Virus record (IMG/VR): IMGVR_UViG_3300022927_001476
Location: 1 to 64,000 of that record
Direction: 5' to 3' (one strand)
Source: a virus
Length of the DNA: 64,000 nucleotides
A program made the translations under genes and the position numbers. This document shows positions 14,801 through 24,682 of the stretch, piece by piece. Below the pieces are notes generated by a model. It was not told the origin of the DNA. It was given only the letters and a program-made list of their open reading frames with translations, and did no database searches. Within the stretch, counting starts at the first letter, position 1. Each line of letters starts with the position of its first letter.

Positions 14801-17800
14801 AAGAGGACGCATTGTAAAATATATAAGCGGTCTAGACTTAGGTGGTACAGTATACGACAGAGTCGAAGTTGTGTTAATTGAGCCAACACTATTTAAAATT
14901 GGTGAAGAACTTGAATACGGTAACCCAACTGCTGAAAAGCAAATTACTATTCACGTTGAGTCTGGTATTTACTACGAAGATTATCCAATTAAAGTTCCTG
15001 CTAACGTTTCTGTTAAAGGTTCGGACTTTAGACGTTGTCAAATACGTCCTGCAAGAAGAATTTCACAATCGCCATGGGTACGCACATACTTCTATAGAGA
15101 CAAGTTATTAGATAATCTTAAAATTACAGATTGGTATGGTGCAGATATTGCAACAGCGCAGGACATTAGTCTTACAGGTACAAACGAAGTTGGCGGTACT
15201 ATTACAGTAACTCCAGCAGATAATATTTCTCCAACAGCCTGGGACGGCGCTTGGTTCTATACCGACAACGGAGCAGTTGGTTTAATTAGTAATGCCGACG
15301 GTGGAAGTAGTTTTGATGTTACTTTGACTGTAGATATTTTACCAAACTTAAATAATATTTCTAGTGGTGCATGGCATATTAAACAAACAAGAAATTATGG
15401 ATACCATTACTTAACAGATCCTAATGATTCAACTAGTGTTCCTAAGACTAATGATCAAATGGATGTGTTCTTAATGAACGATGCAACAAGACTTGCAAAT
15501 ATGTCATTCCAAGGACACGGAGGCTTTGCACAGGTACTTGATCCTGCAGGTCAAATCCTTATTAAATCACCTTACACACAGGTTTGTGGTAGCTTCTCCG
15601 GAAGTATTAATAAACAGGCATTCCGAGGTGGTATGTATATTGACGGTTTTGCTGGTAACTTAGAAACAGTTATTACTAGTAAAGACGACAACTATACACT
15701 TAATGTTCAATCGGCAGCAGGTACAGGTTTAAGAATTAGAAAACCACAAACACCTGCTCCATTCTTTATTAATGGTATAAGATATCAAGTTGATGCAGTT
15801 TCAGAATACGACGGCGGGACAGGTACAGCAAAATTATTAATTAACAAACTTTCAAATGAAGGTAATGGGTATACTGATAGTACATTCCCACAGCCAATCT
15901 TTATCCAGACTGCTGGTAACAGAAGTATGTTGGCAAACGACTATACTCAGGTTAACGATTTAGGTTACGGATTGTTCTGTAACAATGCGTCACTGTCAGA
16001 GCAAGTTTCAACATTTACATACTACAACCACACAGCGTTCTTTAGTAATAATGGTTCGGAAATTAGAGCTCTAAACTGTTCTAACGCCAACGGTAACTAT
16101 GGACTTGTTGCCGCTGGATCAGATCCAAACGAAACTGTTGACATTGTTACTTCACTACGTAATATGCAACAGCCTGCTAAAGTATATAATGATCCAACTA
16201 ACGTATACGGATTTGGTGAATTTAATCATAATGCAGGTAACTTTAGTATATTTGTTTATGATTGTGACTATCATCCATATGCAAATAGTATTGTTGATGT
16301 TTATACTTCCTCAGGAGTTACATCATACGAAGTAACAGCAGTTAGTGCAGTTGATGTTCCAGTTAGTAATACTGGTGGATACTCGGGTGCTACCGGACCA
16401 ACTGGAAGAAAAGGTGCTAATCAAACGATTTATAGGTTATCAGTTTCAGGCGACACTGGATTAGAAAATGCTATTACTGGTTTACATAATCCTGCATTAG
16501 CAAGTGATGCTTCACCATATGTAACAATACGTATGAACAAGAATCACTTGTTCGACGATGTTGCAGGTGTTACAAGTATTAGACCTTCAACAGCAGTTAT
16601 CTTTGAAGAAAATACAGATAGAGTATATAGAAGTATTAGCTTTAATAATCAAGACAGTGATAACAGTGCATTACCTGCAGATCGATTCCAGATTGTATTT
16701 GATGGCGGCTTTAGTCACGTTAACTTAACAATGCGTAATGTAGAAGCGGCATTGAACACTTATGCAGGTGTTGGTACAACAATGGGTGCTACAGCAGGTG
16801 ACGTTGTGCTTGCTATTGAAAAAGTAACAGCAAGTTTACAAGCTAGACTTGCAAATAACGATATGATTTTCTCCTTCCACGGAAAAACACACATTGTTGC
16901 AAACTATACAGACAGAGGCGACTATGCTACTGTACAACTAAATGACTTACCTGCAAGTAATATTAATAGTGTAGGTGGATTGTTTAGTGCATCTGGACTT
17001 GCAGAATCTATTATATTCAGTGGAAACGCAACAAGAACTATTCCTCTTTCGTTACAAGATGGAGAAAGTGCTAGTATCACAGTTGGTATTTCAACACTAA
17101 GAGCTAACGGACATGACTTTGATAAAATTGGTACTGGCGGTTTCAACACTACTAACTATCCAAGTATTATTTACGGTGATCCAGTTAAGCCAGCGGCACA
17201 GGCAAACGAAGTCAATGAACGAGGCAAAGGGCGTGTGTTCTTTGCAAGTACTGACCAAGACGGATTCTTTAGAATTGGTAAGTTCTTTAGTGTAGACCAA
17301 GGAACAGGTACTGTTACATTTGCGGCAAGTATTGCTATTAGTAACTTGGATGGACTTGGATTTAAACAAGGTGTTAGAATTACAGAATTTAGTAATGATG
17401 ATACAATGTCAGATGCTGATCCAGCGGCTGTTCCTACAGAGTTTGCCGCTGAAGGATTTATAACACGTAGACTACATTTTGATAGAAACGGTACTAAGCT
17501 AGTTACAGGAACAATTGGTGCAGGTGTACTAGCAAGAGATGGTACTACTGAAATAACCGGCGATATTAATGCTGGCGGCTATAAGTTCTATAATCATGCT
17601 GATCCAACAAATCTTCAAGATGTTACAACTAAAAGTTATGTTGATGCTAGAACACCATTTGGCCCAGAAGCAATTGGTGCTAATATTGGAAATAGACAAA
17701 CTAACGACATACTAGTCTGGAGCGGTACAAATTACGATAATCATACACTAGCAGGTGACGTTTCATTAACAGTAGCAGGTAACGTTGCTACATTTGCAAT

Positions 17801-19034
17801 TACTTCAGATAGTATTGTAAATGGAGATATCAATTCAAATGCAGGTATACTACAAAGTAAACTTGCAATGAACGCGGCTACTACTAGAGCAAATGCTACT
17901 GGTATTGTACAAGCAGATTTAGGACTAGCAAGTTTTGATAGTGGTGACTTTACTGTAACCAATGGTTGGGTAACACTAAAAGATAGTTCAGTTGATTTTG
18001 CTGATTTACCAGAAATTGCACAAAATACAGTGTTTGGTCGAACAAACGCAAGTGCAGGAGATGCATCAGCTGTTACATTTGCTGATGTTGTTAACATTGG
18101 TGGGTCATTTACTACAACAGGCGTTGCAGACAGAATTGTTAAAACAGGAACTGATGGTAGAATTGATGCACAGTCGTACTGGTTAGATAACTATAAAATT
18201 CTAGACCAAACTTCAAATACAATGACAATGACAACACCGGGTGGTGCTAAAGTGTTTGATACTGTTGGTACAGTACCAAGTAATACTACTTCAACATTCC
18301 CTGGAACAATAAAAATTGGTAGTACAAATAGTGTTCCGTCATTCTTCCAAAAGAATAGTAGTTATGGTGATCCGTCAGATGCTACACAGAACTCACCTGT
18401 ATTAGCAAGTGACTGGATGTATACGTCATTTATTGAAGCGCCTGGCGAAAAGGGTGCTTCAAGTACAGGCATTGCAATTGGTGCTGGTACAGGATTTAGT
18501 AGTGCTGGTGAAGTTAGTATTGTAGCAAATAATAACGTTGCTTCAGTAATATTTAAACAGTCAGCAGTAACACCAAGTTCAAATGGTGGTTATGACTTAG
18601 GTACTAGTAATTTAAAGTTCGGTACAATTTACGGTACAGCAACAGCGGCACAATATGCTGACTTAGCAGAAAATTATTTAGGAGATAATAGTTATGAACC
18701 TGGTACAGTGCTTGTATTCGGCGGACAAAATGAAGTAACTATAACAGACAAAGTAGGCGACAGAAGAGTAGCAGGTGTTGTTAGTACAAATCCTGCACAC
18801 TTAATGAATGTTGATTTGTTTGGTGATTTTGTAAACGCAGTTGCATTAACAGGTAGAGTACCTTGTAAAGTATTAGGGCGGGTAGAAAAAGGAGACTTAC
18901 TAGTTACGAGTGCTATCCCGGGCTACGCTATTGTAGACAATGATCCTAAGATAGGAACTGTAATAGGTAAGGCGGTGGCCAGCAAAGACACCGATGACCG
19001 CGGAACAGTTGAAGTGGTTGTAGGGAGAGTATAA
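11850..19034 (+). CDS. giant tail-fibre-type virion protein (2394 aa)
   Basis: The N-terminus IYLGVEGNDGTGDSIRE then FRKANENFTELYA is a module shared with the genes at 19034 and 23960 and probably docks to the baseplate or fibre base. The body is beta-rich and repetitive: two copies of a unit beginning C(K/E)RDVG lie at about residues 509-673 and 730-893. A short collagen-like GATGPTGRKGA occurs near residue 1515. The C-terminal 130 residues (ADLAENYLGD, RVAGVVSTNPAHLMN, KGDLLVTSAIPGYA) resemble the autoproteolytic endosialidase-type (Peptidase_G2) chaperone ends of fibres. It is likely a host-contact protein. It is coupled to the next gene by TAATG. Confidence 0.85.
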   Translation: MAKQDIYLGVEGNDGTGDSIRESFRKANENFTELYAVFGQGGTISFTALNDTPTAITPSGLLIGNTAGTELVQKTLTAGDGISIDNSSSSNITITNTGANINADTSPILGGPLSGNRVYSIGLIATSPEAIAEFNTTHGSSITIDDLVTDKKFQDQYYAPNVTFEPNKSVLARQEPSNASEYQKTISEYRGGNLVINDHGLDWSANGTKWRYSTTGTPPGGLTNNTDYFIRFVNEDQVSIHATKEEAQNNNDTSRQAVSIALGVTTQPNGQDFIKDITYDESLYGFYKDDEALPRKNVVRRQGDKMEGALYLHDHPGDLSGVDTGNAEDLQAASKLYVDNTSYASTEDLFVTKQGDDTQARTPVGLEGRGLSYAYGSLKAACLKAQEIVETAPIEPGAYRQTITYDDGKGVSLVVAEGTTNLNTSAENAITYLRKNKLFIQKAIIDYVNDTFPSLSYQATNVINPSTESILFRNKEFIMEEVKAWINHNIGNASVGTLWYDFRYNSAKCKRDVGYIVDAWINDLSKGGNIETRRVASSYLAGLRNAVGRSDNLSNTQDQIAQTNAAIEFARDLVKQYVLTNTAYTPKQGTFVVDANNLTAVSFEFYIGSSSKVHTYVNGGLVNGNLNVSNFTYDNVTGIATLTTTTNHGFSAGDVVSISGINISCTDGNLVYPESFLQDTTNGYIVESGSGNKDVIGRADILTTTITDVISNGLTALANPIGTELPGTTCERDVGLMIEGMILDIGNGTNANINALQSALRYFNSPSGAKARITQGVETRAAIAKLKQIVNQVISNVDLLTQSKRFAVTPNNLATNTFEVNVGVSTVVHTYVTGGTITFGGNTFDVSNFAYNNITGLAVVTTTTAHGLSSGDVVVIENVVFECAGYEGTKIYPTDYTTSVPQWLNSNINDVSSTVKDAINTKFDIILDILTNGFIAKDNYTPVEGSTYTIDFSNGAGNDSTDQGINTNVDILPGKIIVGKTSGARGRIVKYISGLDLGGTVYDRVEVVLIEPTLFKIGEELEYGNPTAEKQITIHVESGIYYEDYPIKVPANVSVKGSDFRRCQIRPARRISQSPWVRTYFYRDKLLDNLKITDWYGADIATAQDISLTGTNEVGGTITVTPADNISPTAWDGAWFYTDNGAVGLISNADGGSSFDVTLTVDILPNLNNISSGAWHIKQTRNYGYHYLTDPNDSTSVPKTNDQMDVFLMNDATRLANMSFQGHGGFAQVLDPAGQILIKSPYTQVCGSFSGSINKQAFRGGMYIDGFAGNLETVITSKDDNYTLNVQSAAGTGLRIRKPQTPAPFFINGIRYQVDAVSEYDGGTGTAKLLINKLSNEGNGYTDSTFPQPIFIQTAGNRSMLANDYTQVNDLGYGLFCNNASLSEQVSTFTYYNHTAFFSNNGSEIRALNCSNANGNYGLVAAGSDPNETVDIVTSLRNMQQPAKVYNDPTNVYGFGEFNHNAGNFSIFVYDCDYHPYANSIVDVYTSSGVTSYEVTAVSAVDVPVSNTGGYSGATGPTGRKGANQTIYRLSVSGDTGLENAITGLHNPALASDASPYVTIRMNKNHLFDDVAGVTSIRPSTAVIFEENTDRVYRSISFNNQDSDNSALPADRFQIVFDGGFSHVNLTMRNVEAALNTYAGVGTTMGATAGDVVLAIEKVTASLQARLANNDMIFSFHGKTHIVANYTDRGDYATVQLNDLPASNINSVGGLFSASGLAESIIFSGNATRTIPLSLQDGESASITVGISTLRANGHDFDKIGTGGFNTTNYPSIIYGDPVKPAAQANEVNERGKGRVFFASTDQDGFFRIGKFFSVDQGTGTVTFAASIAISNLDGLGFKQGVRITEFSNDDTMSDADPAAVPTEFAAEGFITRRLHFDRNGTKLVTGTIGAGVLARDGTTEITGDINAGGYKFYNHADPTNLQDVTTKSYVDARTPFGPEAIGANIGNRQTNDILVWSGTNYDNHTLAGDVSLTVAGNVATFAITSDSIVNGDINSNAGILQSKLAMNAATTRANATGIVQADLGLASFDSGDFTVTNGWVTLKDSSVDFADLPEIAQNTVFGRTNASAGDASAVTFADVVNIGGSFTTTGVADRIVKTGTDGRIDAQSYWLDNYKILDQTSNTMTMTTPGGAKVFDTVGTVPSNTTSTFPGTIKIGSTNSVPSFFQKNSSYGDPSDATQNSPVLASDWMYTSFIEAPGEKGASSTGIAIGAGTGFSSAGEVSIVANNNVASVIFKQSAVTPSSNGGYDLGTSNLKFGTIYGTATAAQYADLAENYLGDNSYEPGTVLVFGGQNEVTITDKVGDRRVAGVVSTNPAHLMNVDLFGDFVNAVALTGRVPCKVLGRVEKGDLLVTSAIPGYAIVDNDPKIGTVIGKAVASKDTDDRGTVEVVVGRV
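13374..14527 (+). repeat. two diverged repeat units inside the giant fibre gene
   Basis: Unit 1 is 13374-13867 and unit 2 is 14037-14527. Each begins with C(K/E)RDVG and a helical part (VDAWINDLSKGGN versus IEGMILDIGNGTN), then a beta part with VHTYV.GG, VSNF.Y..(V/I)TG, TTT..HG and SGDVV. The similarity is at the protein level; DNA identity is low, so the duplication is old. Confidence 0.7.
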
Positions 19035-19555
19035 TGGCACAGCAAATTATAAACATCGGAACTAGTGCTAACAAGGGCAACGGTGATCCAATTAGAACAG
19101 CTTTCACAAAAGTTAATGATAATTTTACAGAAGTATACGCAAAAATTGTTGCTATTGAAAATGGAACAATTAATGTTGTAATTTCAGATGTTAAAGGTAG
19201 TGTGCATGCTGATGATAGTACACTAATGATTGACGGAATATCTGCACAAGTTGTTGGTCCTGTTAATAATAGTAGTGTAATAACTACATCTTTAGTAGCA
19301 ACAACACTAACAGGAGATCTAACAGGCGATGTTACAGGAAATGTAACAGGAACAGTAACTGGAACACTTTTAGGTAACAGTACAGGATATCATACAGGTG
19401 ATATTACAGGTAGTGTTTTTGCAGACAATAGTACAATACTAGTAGATGCAGTAAATGGAACAATACCAGGCTATGTAAGTTTAACAGTTTTAAAAGCGAC
19501 AGCGGCAGCAAGTATAGACTTCACCGACTTTCAAACAAGAATAGCGGCATTATAA
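19034..19555 (+). CDS. short fibre protein with shared N-terminal docking module
   Basis: 173 residues. The N-terminus INIGTSANKGNGDPIRTAF then VNDNFTEVYAKI is the same module as in the 2394-aa protein. Residues 90-130 carry a Thr-Gly repeat (LTGDLTGDVTGNVTGTVTG) typical of a thin triple-stranded shaft. The end ASIDFTDFQTRIAAL is helical. The ATG overlaps the previous stop. Probably a minor fibre or adaptor assembled with the giant protein. Confidence 0.75.
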   Translation: MAQQIINIGTSANKGNGDPIRTAFTKVNDNFTEVYAKIVAIENGTINVVISDVKGSVHADDSTLMIDGISAQVVGPVNNSSVITTSLVATTLTGDLTGDVTGNVTGTVTGTLLGNSTGYHTGDITGSVFADNSTILVDAVNGTIPGYVSLTVLKATAAASIDFTDFQTRIAAL

Positions 19556-19565
19556 GGATAAAGAT

Positions 19566-21422
19566 ATGGCAAATAGAATACCATTAATTGTTGACAGAGA
19601 TGATCAAAACAAACTAAAAGAACTTCCGGTAGGTGACAATTTAAATCTAACAGGAAGTGGAATAGTTGGAGCGGCTAACATTGAGGCAACAGGACTTACT
19701 ATTGCAGGTGTTAGTTATAATCCATTTAGTGGAAGTTATAATGATTTAACAGATAAACCTAATGTAGCCGCTACTACAACAGACTTGCCCGAAGGTGCTA
19801 ATCAGTATTTTACAAATGAAAGAGTAGATGATAGAGTTGCCGCAATACTTGTTGAAGGTACTGGTATTGATATTACTTACAATGATTTAACTGGACGTAT
19901 CACAATTACAAATACTGGTGGTGGTGAAGGTGGTGGAAGTGATATTCCTACAAACTTTACCGGATTAGCATCTAATCAAGTAATGAAGTATAGTACAGCT
20001 GATGAGGCCTGGATTAATGGAAGTGTAGCTTATTCTGAAATACTAGGAAGACCAACATTTGCATCAGTAGCAACAACAGGTAGTTATAATGATTTAACTA
20101 ATAAGCCTGATTTGGTTAACGACATTAATGATTTGTCCGATGTTGATACATTTTCAACAGCACCGACATTAGGACAAGTATTGAAATGGGATGGTAGCAA
20201 ATGGGCTCCTGCAGATGATATTACATCAGGCGGTGCTGGCTTAGATGCTACAACATTAAATGGCTTTGCTGGGTCATATTATTTAGACTGGGCAAACTTT
20301 ACTAACAAACCTACATTGTTTAACGGAGAATGGGGAAATTTAGTTGGAACTCCAACTACATTATCTGGATACGGAATTACTGATGCTGTTACTACAGCCG
20401 GTGATTACACACAAAACGGTAGTGTTACATTTAAAAGCGATACTGGTATTATAGTAGGCGCAACTGATAATGTTAAATTGTATGTTAACAATGATGTAAT
20501 TCTTGCAACAACTTTAAACGATCAGGACTTAGATATTAGAGTTAAGCCACTTTCCGGTGAAGTTACTGCAATTAAAATCGACACTGGTACACAAAGAATT
20601 GGTATTTTTAATTCATCACCTGGACGTAAATTAGATGTAAGTGGAGATGTTAATGCTACAGAATATTATGGCAGTGGTGCTAACTTAACAGGAATTACAT
20701 TAGGACAAGTTTTAATTGGGGGTTCTGAAACCAGCAATAGTGTTAGTTTTGGTAATGTGACACCGTTTACAGCAAATACATACAACTTAGGTGCATCGAA
20801 CAATCGTTACCAAAATACATATTCAAATTTTTATTACGGTGACGGATCTAATCTAACAGGACTTAGTGCAAGTATTGTTTCAGGATTAGCAAGTGTTGCA
20901 ACAAGCGGAGCATATGCAGACATATCAGGTACTCCAGTACTAGCAAATATTGCTACATCAGGATCATATGGAGATTTGGTTGGAGCACCGTCAATTCCAA
21001 CTGATATAACAGACTTAGGTATTAGTGACGGAACTGTTGGACAAGTACTAACAACTAACGGTGCAGGAGTATTTACATTCCAAGACGCAGGAGATTCGAT
21101 TGGAAATTTAACTGTAACTAATAGTACAATAACTACAACAGATGCGGCGATTACATTTACTGACGATGTAGTGTTTAGCGGATCAGTGAGTGCAGATAGC
21201 TTTACTGGTACTGGTACAGGAACTCCTATTATCGATAGTGCGGCAAGTATTGAGCTACAAGCCGTTGACGCAGTTAAAATTACTACTAGTCCATTACGTT
21301 TAGCAAGTTTTACAACTACTGAACGAAATGACTTAACGCCAAGTAATGGCGATATGATTTATAATACTACTACAAATAAATTCCAAGGCTATGCAAATAG
21401 TGTTTGGGTAGATCTACATTAA
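19566..21422 (+). CDS. tail-fibre-type protein with YxDLxxKP repeats (618 aa)
   Basis: Start ATG 19566 follows AAGGATAAAG. The protein contains many copies of a 20-25-residue beta motif with the core (S/A)Y(N/A/G)D(L/I), followed by KP, TP or AP: SYNDLTDKPN, SYNDLTNKPD, AYADISGTPV, SYGDLVGAPS. GQVLKWDGSKW and GQVLTTNGAG segments mark spacer units. The C-terminal NDLTPSNGDMIYNTTTNKFQ then YANSVWVDL is a common fibre end. It is a virion fibre of the marine T4-like type. Confidence 0.85.
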   Translation: MANRIPLIVDRDDQNKLKELPVGDNLNLTGSGIVGAANIEATGLTIAGVSYNPFSGSYNDLTDKPNVAATTTDLPEGANQYFTNERVDDRVAAILVEGTGIDITYNDLTGRITITNTGGGEGGGSDIPTNFTGLASNQVMKYSTADEAWINGSVAYSEILGRPTFASVATTGSYNDLTNKPDLVNDINDLSDVDTFSTAPTLGQVLKWDGSKWAPADDITSGGAGLDATTLNGFAGSYYLDWANFTNKPTLFNGEWGNLVGTPTTLSGYGITDAVTTAGDYTQNGSVTFKSDTGIIVGATDNVKLYVNNDVILATTLNDQDLDIRVKPLSGEVTAIKIDTGTQRIGIFNSSPGRKLDVSGDVNATEYYGSGANLTGITLGQVLIGGSETSNSVSFGNVTPFTANTYNLGASNNRYQNTYSNFYYGDGSNLTGLSASIVSGLASVATSGAYADISGTPVLANIATSGSYGDLVGAPSIPTDITDLGISDGTVGQVLTTNGAGVFTFQDAGDSIGNLTVTNSTITTTDAAITFTDDVVFSGSVSADSFTGTGTGTPIIDSAASIELQAVDAVKITTSPLRLASFTTTERNDLTPSNGDMIYNTTTNKFQGYANSVWVDLH

Positions 21423-21431
21423 GGAGTCGCA

Positions 21432-23939
21432 ATGAGCGAACGCGAATATATTGTTAGCTTGAATCGCGGTGTTGATTATGATTCTTTTTGGAATCAAATT
21501 GAAAACACTAGTGAAGACGATGGATTTGTTCCGGCTAGACGAGTTGATATTGTAAACAACAGAGACGGCAGTTTGAGAAGTTGTCACTATAGTTTAACAG
21601 ACGAAGAAGCAAAAACTCTTACAAATGACCCTAGAGTTTACAGTGTAGAAATTCCTCCAGAACAGCGTGACGATATTCAAATTGGGTTGACAGCACAAGA
21701 AATAGCCAACTTTAATAAAACTACAGTTGATGCAGGTAATTATAGAGACTGGGGTAAAATACGTCATAGCTTTTTAGTTCAACCATATGTTGGAAACGAA
21801 ACCACTAGTAATTTTCCATATATATTCGATGGCACTGGTGTAGATGTTGTAATTCAAGATAGTGGACTACAAGTTGACCATCCAGAGTTTGCTATTGATG
21901 ATCTTGATATTGATTACAGAAATGGCTCAATTATTGACGTTATAGGTGATGGCAGTGATTTCTTCAAACGTGAAGTTACTGTTAACGGTGTAAGAGTTAT
22001 GGGTGCTGGCACAGTAGGTGGACAAACAGAAGTACCAGATGCATGGTTAGAAAAAGTAGCACGTATGTTTGAATTATTTACAGATCCAAATGGTGCAGGC
22101 ATTAACGAAGAATACCAAAGAAATTTAATTAAAACACTCCGTGGTGCCACAGGAACTTATCATGCAGGATTACCAACTATACAAAGAGTAGCAAGAGGTG
22201 CAGGAGCAGATTACACTCCAAACTTCTTAACTGACGAAGGTGTTGCTAGTTGGAATTTAACAGACTTGTTTGATACGACTGTACAAAATGACATGGTATG
22301 GTATTTAAACTCAACTGGTGATGGGTATGGCGATGGTGACATTGACGCACAAGAAGTTATTGAACACGTATTCCACACACTTCATATGCACGGTTTACCT
22401 GCAGATGATATAAAATTATATAGTTTCTTAGCCGCTGATTGGCAGTCAGGCGATTTGTATGCCGCAATGGAAGAAGCATACGATGCTGGCAAGTGGGATC
22501 CATCAGGTTATCAAGAAAATCCAGATGATTGGAAAACAGATGCAGATGCATTTGAAGTAGCCGCAAAAGAATACTTGTTCCTACTAAACTTTGCTATGTT
22601 TGAATACACAGAATTATGGGACGGTGGAAGTCTTGCTCCAGAGTGGACAGATGATATGCGCACTCAAGCAGGCATTCTAGCAAATAACCCATTAGGTTAT
22701 GCATTCCATAACACATACATTGCTCCAATTATTAGCAAACCATCACTTGCAACAATTAGAAGCATATTCCAAGATGGTAACACACCAGCACAAGACAATC
22801 CAGCAATAGCAGGTGGTTCAGGATATGTTGCAGATACAGGATATAGAGTACATCAAATAAATTGGGCCGAAGCAAGTGGTTTACCTTTTACACAAAGTTC
22901 AAACCATTATAGAGATTATCACGGACACGGCACACATGTTGCAGGCACAGCCGCAGGATTAAATTTTGGATGGGCAAAAAATGCACGTATATACTCTGTT
23001 AAGCTCGCTGGACTGGAAGGGTCTGGAGATAGCGGCACTGGTATTAGCACAACATATGCATTTGATTGTATTAAACTTTGGCATAGAAATAAACCCATAG
23101 ATCCAACGACAGGATTTAAACGCCCTACTATTGTAAACATGAGTTGGGGTTACAGTGCAGGGTATGGCGATCGTCCGGATGGTGTAAGTGATCTTGTTTA
23201 TCGCGGTACAACTTACAATCTAGGTAACGATCCAGACTTTAATAATACTGCACACCGTACTAGTACATACGGATTTTATCCATATTTTACAAGTAGTGGT
23301 TATCGATATCCTGTTAGAATTGGTTCTATTGATGCAGATGTACAAGAATTAATTGATGAAGGCATACATGTATGTATTGCCGCAGGAAATAATAGTTTTA
23401 AAATAGATGTGCCAGGCGGTGACGATTATGACAATATTGTGTTTAGTTCAGGAGGAACAGGATTCTATCAAAGAGGAAGTTCACCATATGATGATCAAGC
23501 ATTTATGGTAGGATGTCTAAGTGCAACTACTGCATCACCCGAACAGAAAGTTGGTTTTAGTTCAAACGGTCCAGGAGTTGACATTTATGCGGCTGGTCAT
23601 AATATTATTAGTGCAAGTAGTAATATTAATCAGATTGGTGGCGTAACTTATTTTAATAATTCTAGTTTTAAACAAATCAATATTAGCGGAACTAGTATGG
23701 CAAGTCCACAAGTATGTGGTTTAGGAGCAATTTATTTACAAGCAAATCCAGACTGGAGTCCAGCACAATTACGTGATCGTTTACATAAAGACAGTGCATC
23801 AACATTAGAAGATGGGGGTCTAACTGATTATGCTGATACTTCACAAATTAGTGGAGGTCCTAATAGATTAATGGTAAGTCGATATGGTGTTGTGTCACCA
23901 TATAATAGTAACTTATATGCTTTAGGCAAAAAGCGGTAA
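21432..23939 (+). CDS. subtilisin-family (S8) serine protease with a large insertion
   Basis: 835 residues. The catalytic triad is intact: Asp143 in VVIQDSGLQVDHPEF, His499 in HGHGTHVAGTAAG and Ser755 in ISGTSMASPQ, with oxyanion Asn653 in AAGNN. About 355 residues separate Asp from His where classical subtilases have 30-40; this insert contains an acidic DGYGDGDIDAQE stretch (calcium-loop-like) and EHVFHTLHMH. No signal peptide. It sits among fibre genes, so it probably processes virion fibres or acts at the cell surface as part of the particle. GGAG precedes the ATG. It ends at a late promoter. Confidence 0.88.
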   Translation: MSEREYIVSLNRGVDYDSFWNQIENTSEDDGFVPARRVDIVNNRDGSLRSCHYSLTDEEAKTLTNDPRVYSVEIPPEQRDDIQIGLTAQEIANFNKTTVDAGNYRDWGKIRHSFLVQPYVGNETTSNFPYIFDGTGVDVVIQDSGLQVDHPEFAIDDLDIDYRNGSIIDVIGDGSDFFKREVTVNGVRVMGAGTVGGQTEVPDAWLEKVARMFELFTDPNGAGINEEYQRNLIKTLRGATGTYHAGLPTIQRVARGAGADYTPNFLTDEGVASWNLTDLFDTTVQNDMVWYLNSTGDGYGDGDIDAQEVIEHVFHTLHMHGLPADDIKLYSFLAADWQSGDLYAAMEEAYDAGKWDPSGYQENPDDWKTDADAFEVAAKEYLFLLNFAMFEYTELWDGGSLAPEWTDDMRTQAGILANNPLGYAFHNTYIAPIISKPSLATIRSIFQDGNTPAQDNPAIAGGSGYVADTGYRVHQINWAEASGLPFTQSSNHYRDYHGHGTHVAGTAAGLNFGWAKNARIYSVKLAGLEGSGDSGTGISTTYAFDCIKLWHRNKPIDPTTGFKRPTIVNMSWGYSAGYGDRPDGVSDLVYRGTTYNLGNDPDFNNTAHRTSTYGFYPYFTSSGYRYPVRIGSIDADVQELIDEGIHVCIAAGNNSFKIDVPGGDDYDNIVFSSGGTGFYQRGSSPYDDQAFMVGCLSATTASPEQKVGFSSNGPGVDIYAAGHNIISASSNINQIGGVTYFNNSSFKQINISGTSMASPQVCGLGAIYLQANPDWSPAQLRDRLHKDSASTLEDGGLTDYADTSQISGGPNRLMVSRYGVVSPYNSNLYALGKKR

Positions 23940-23942
23940 ATA
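23935..23942 (+). promoter_or_regulatory. T4-type late promoter element
   Basis: GGTAAATA, overlapping the protease stop codon, followed by CTGTATAGGAG. The string TAAATACTGTATAGGA recurs at 53639, so the element extends beyond the octamer. Confidence 0.55.
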
Positions 23943-23959
23943 CTGTATAGGAGCAGAAT

Positions 23960-24661
23960 ATGGCAATACAGACAATTAATATCGGAACAATCGCAAACGA
24001 CGGAACCGGAGATGACCTTCGTGAAGCGTTTGTAAAAGTTAATAATAACTTTTTAGAACTCAATGCAAGAGATCCAGAAAGAACAACAGCCGCAAACTTA
24101 GGAGCGTCGGGACAAGGTATATTTGCACAGTTAAATGGTGCAGAACTACAATTTAAAAAGATTGTTGCAGGCTCAGCTGTTACTCTTGCATCTGATGCTA
24201 ATACTATTACTATTAATTCTACTGCTACTGGATTGCCTAGTATACAAGTTTTTGCAGATAACAACAATACTATTGTTGATGCTAATAATGATACATTAAC
24301 TATTGCCGGTGGAAATCTTGTCACTACTAATTTAGTAGGAAATACAATTACTATTGCTTCTGAAACATCTTTAATTACAGACACTAATCCAAGACTTGGT
24401 ACTAATTTAGACGGTGCTGGAAATAAAATTTATGGTACAAGCGATATTGAAAGTAATATTTGGGGCATTGACATTCGTCAAATGGACGGTATACAATCAT
24501 TTATTAATCAACTTGATTTAGGAGAAGCACTTCCTACATCTTTTAGTAATGCATTAGAATATCTTTCACGTAATTTAGTTATTGAATTTGACGATGGTAC
24601 TCAAACATTTACAGCATCAAATGAAGTAACAGCAGATATGGGAACACTACCTGTAGCATAA
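23960..24661 (+). CDS. fibre-associated protein with shared N-terminal module (233 aa)
   Basis: The N-terminus INIGTIANDGTGDDLREAF then VNNNFLELNAR matches the module of the genes at 11850 and 19034. The middle is beta-rich with Thr/Asn repeats (NNNTIVDANNDTLTIAGG). The C-terminal third is helical (GIDIRQMDGIQSFINQLDLG) and ends ADMGTLPVA. It has its own late promoter and GGAG site. Probably a virion adaptor. Confidence 0.75.
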   Translation: MAIQTINIGTIANDGTGDDLREAFVKVNNNFLELNARDPERTTAANLGASGQGIFAQLNGAELQFKKIVAGSAVTLASDANTITINSTATGLPSIQVFADNNNTIVDANNDTLTIAGGNLVTTNLVGNTITIASETSLITDTNPRLGTNLDGAGNKIYGTSDIESNIWGIDIRQMDGIQSFINQLDLGEALPTSFSNALEYLSRNLVIEFDDGTQTFTASNEVTADMGTLPVA

Positions 24662-24664
24662 ATA
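24657..24664 (+). promoter_or_regulatory. T4-type late promoter element
   Basis: CATAAATA, overlapping the stop of the previous gene, followed by a TATATAGGAG leader to ATG 24683. Confidence 0.6.
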
Positions 24665-24682
24665 TGTATATAGGAGTAATAC

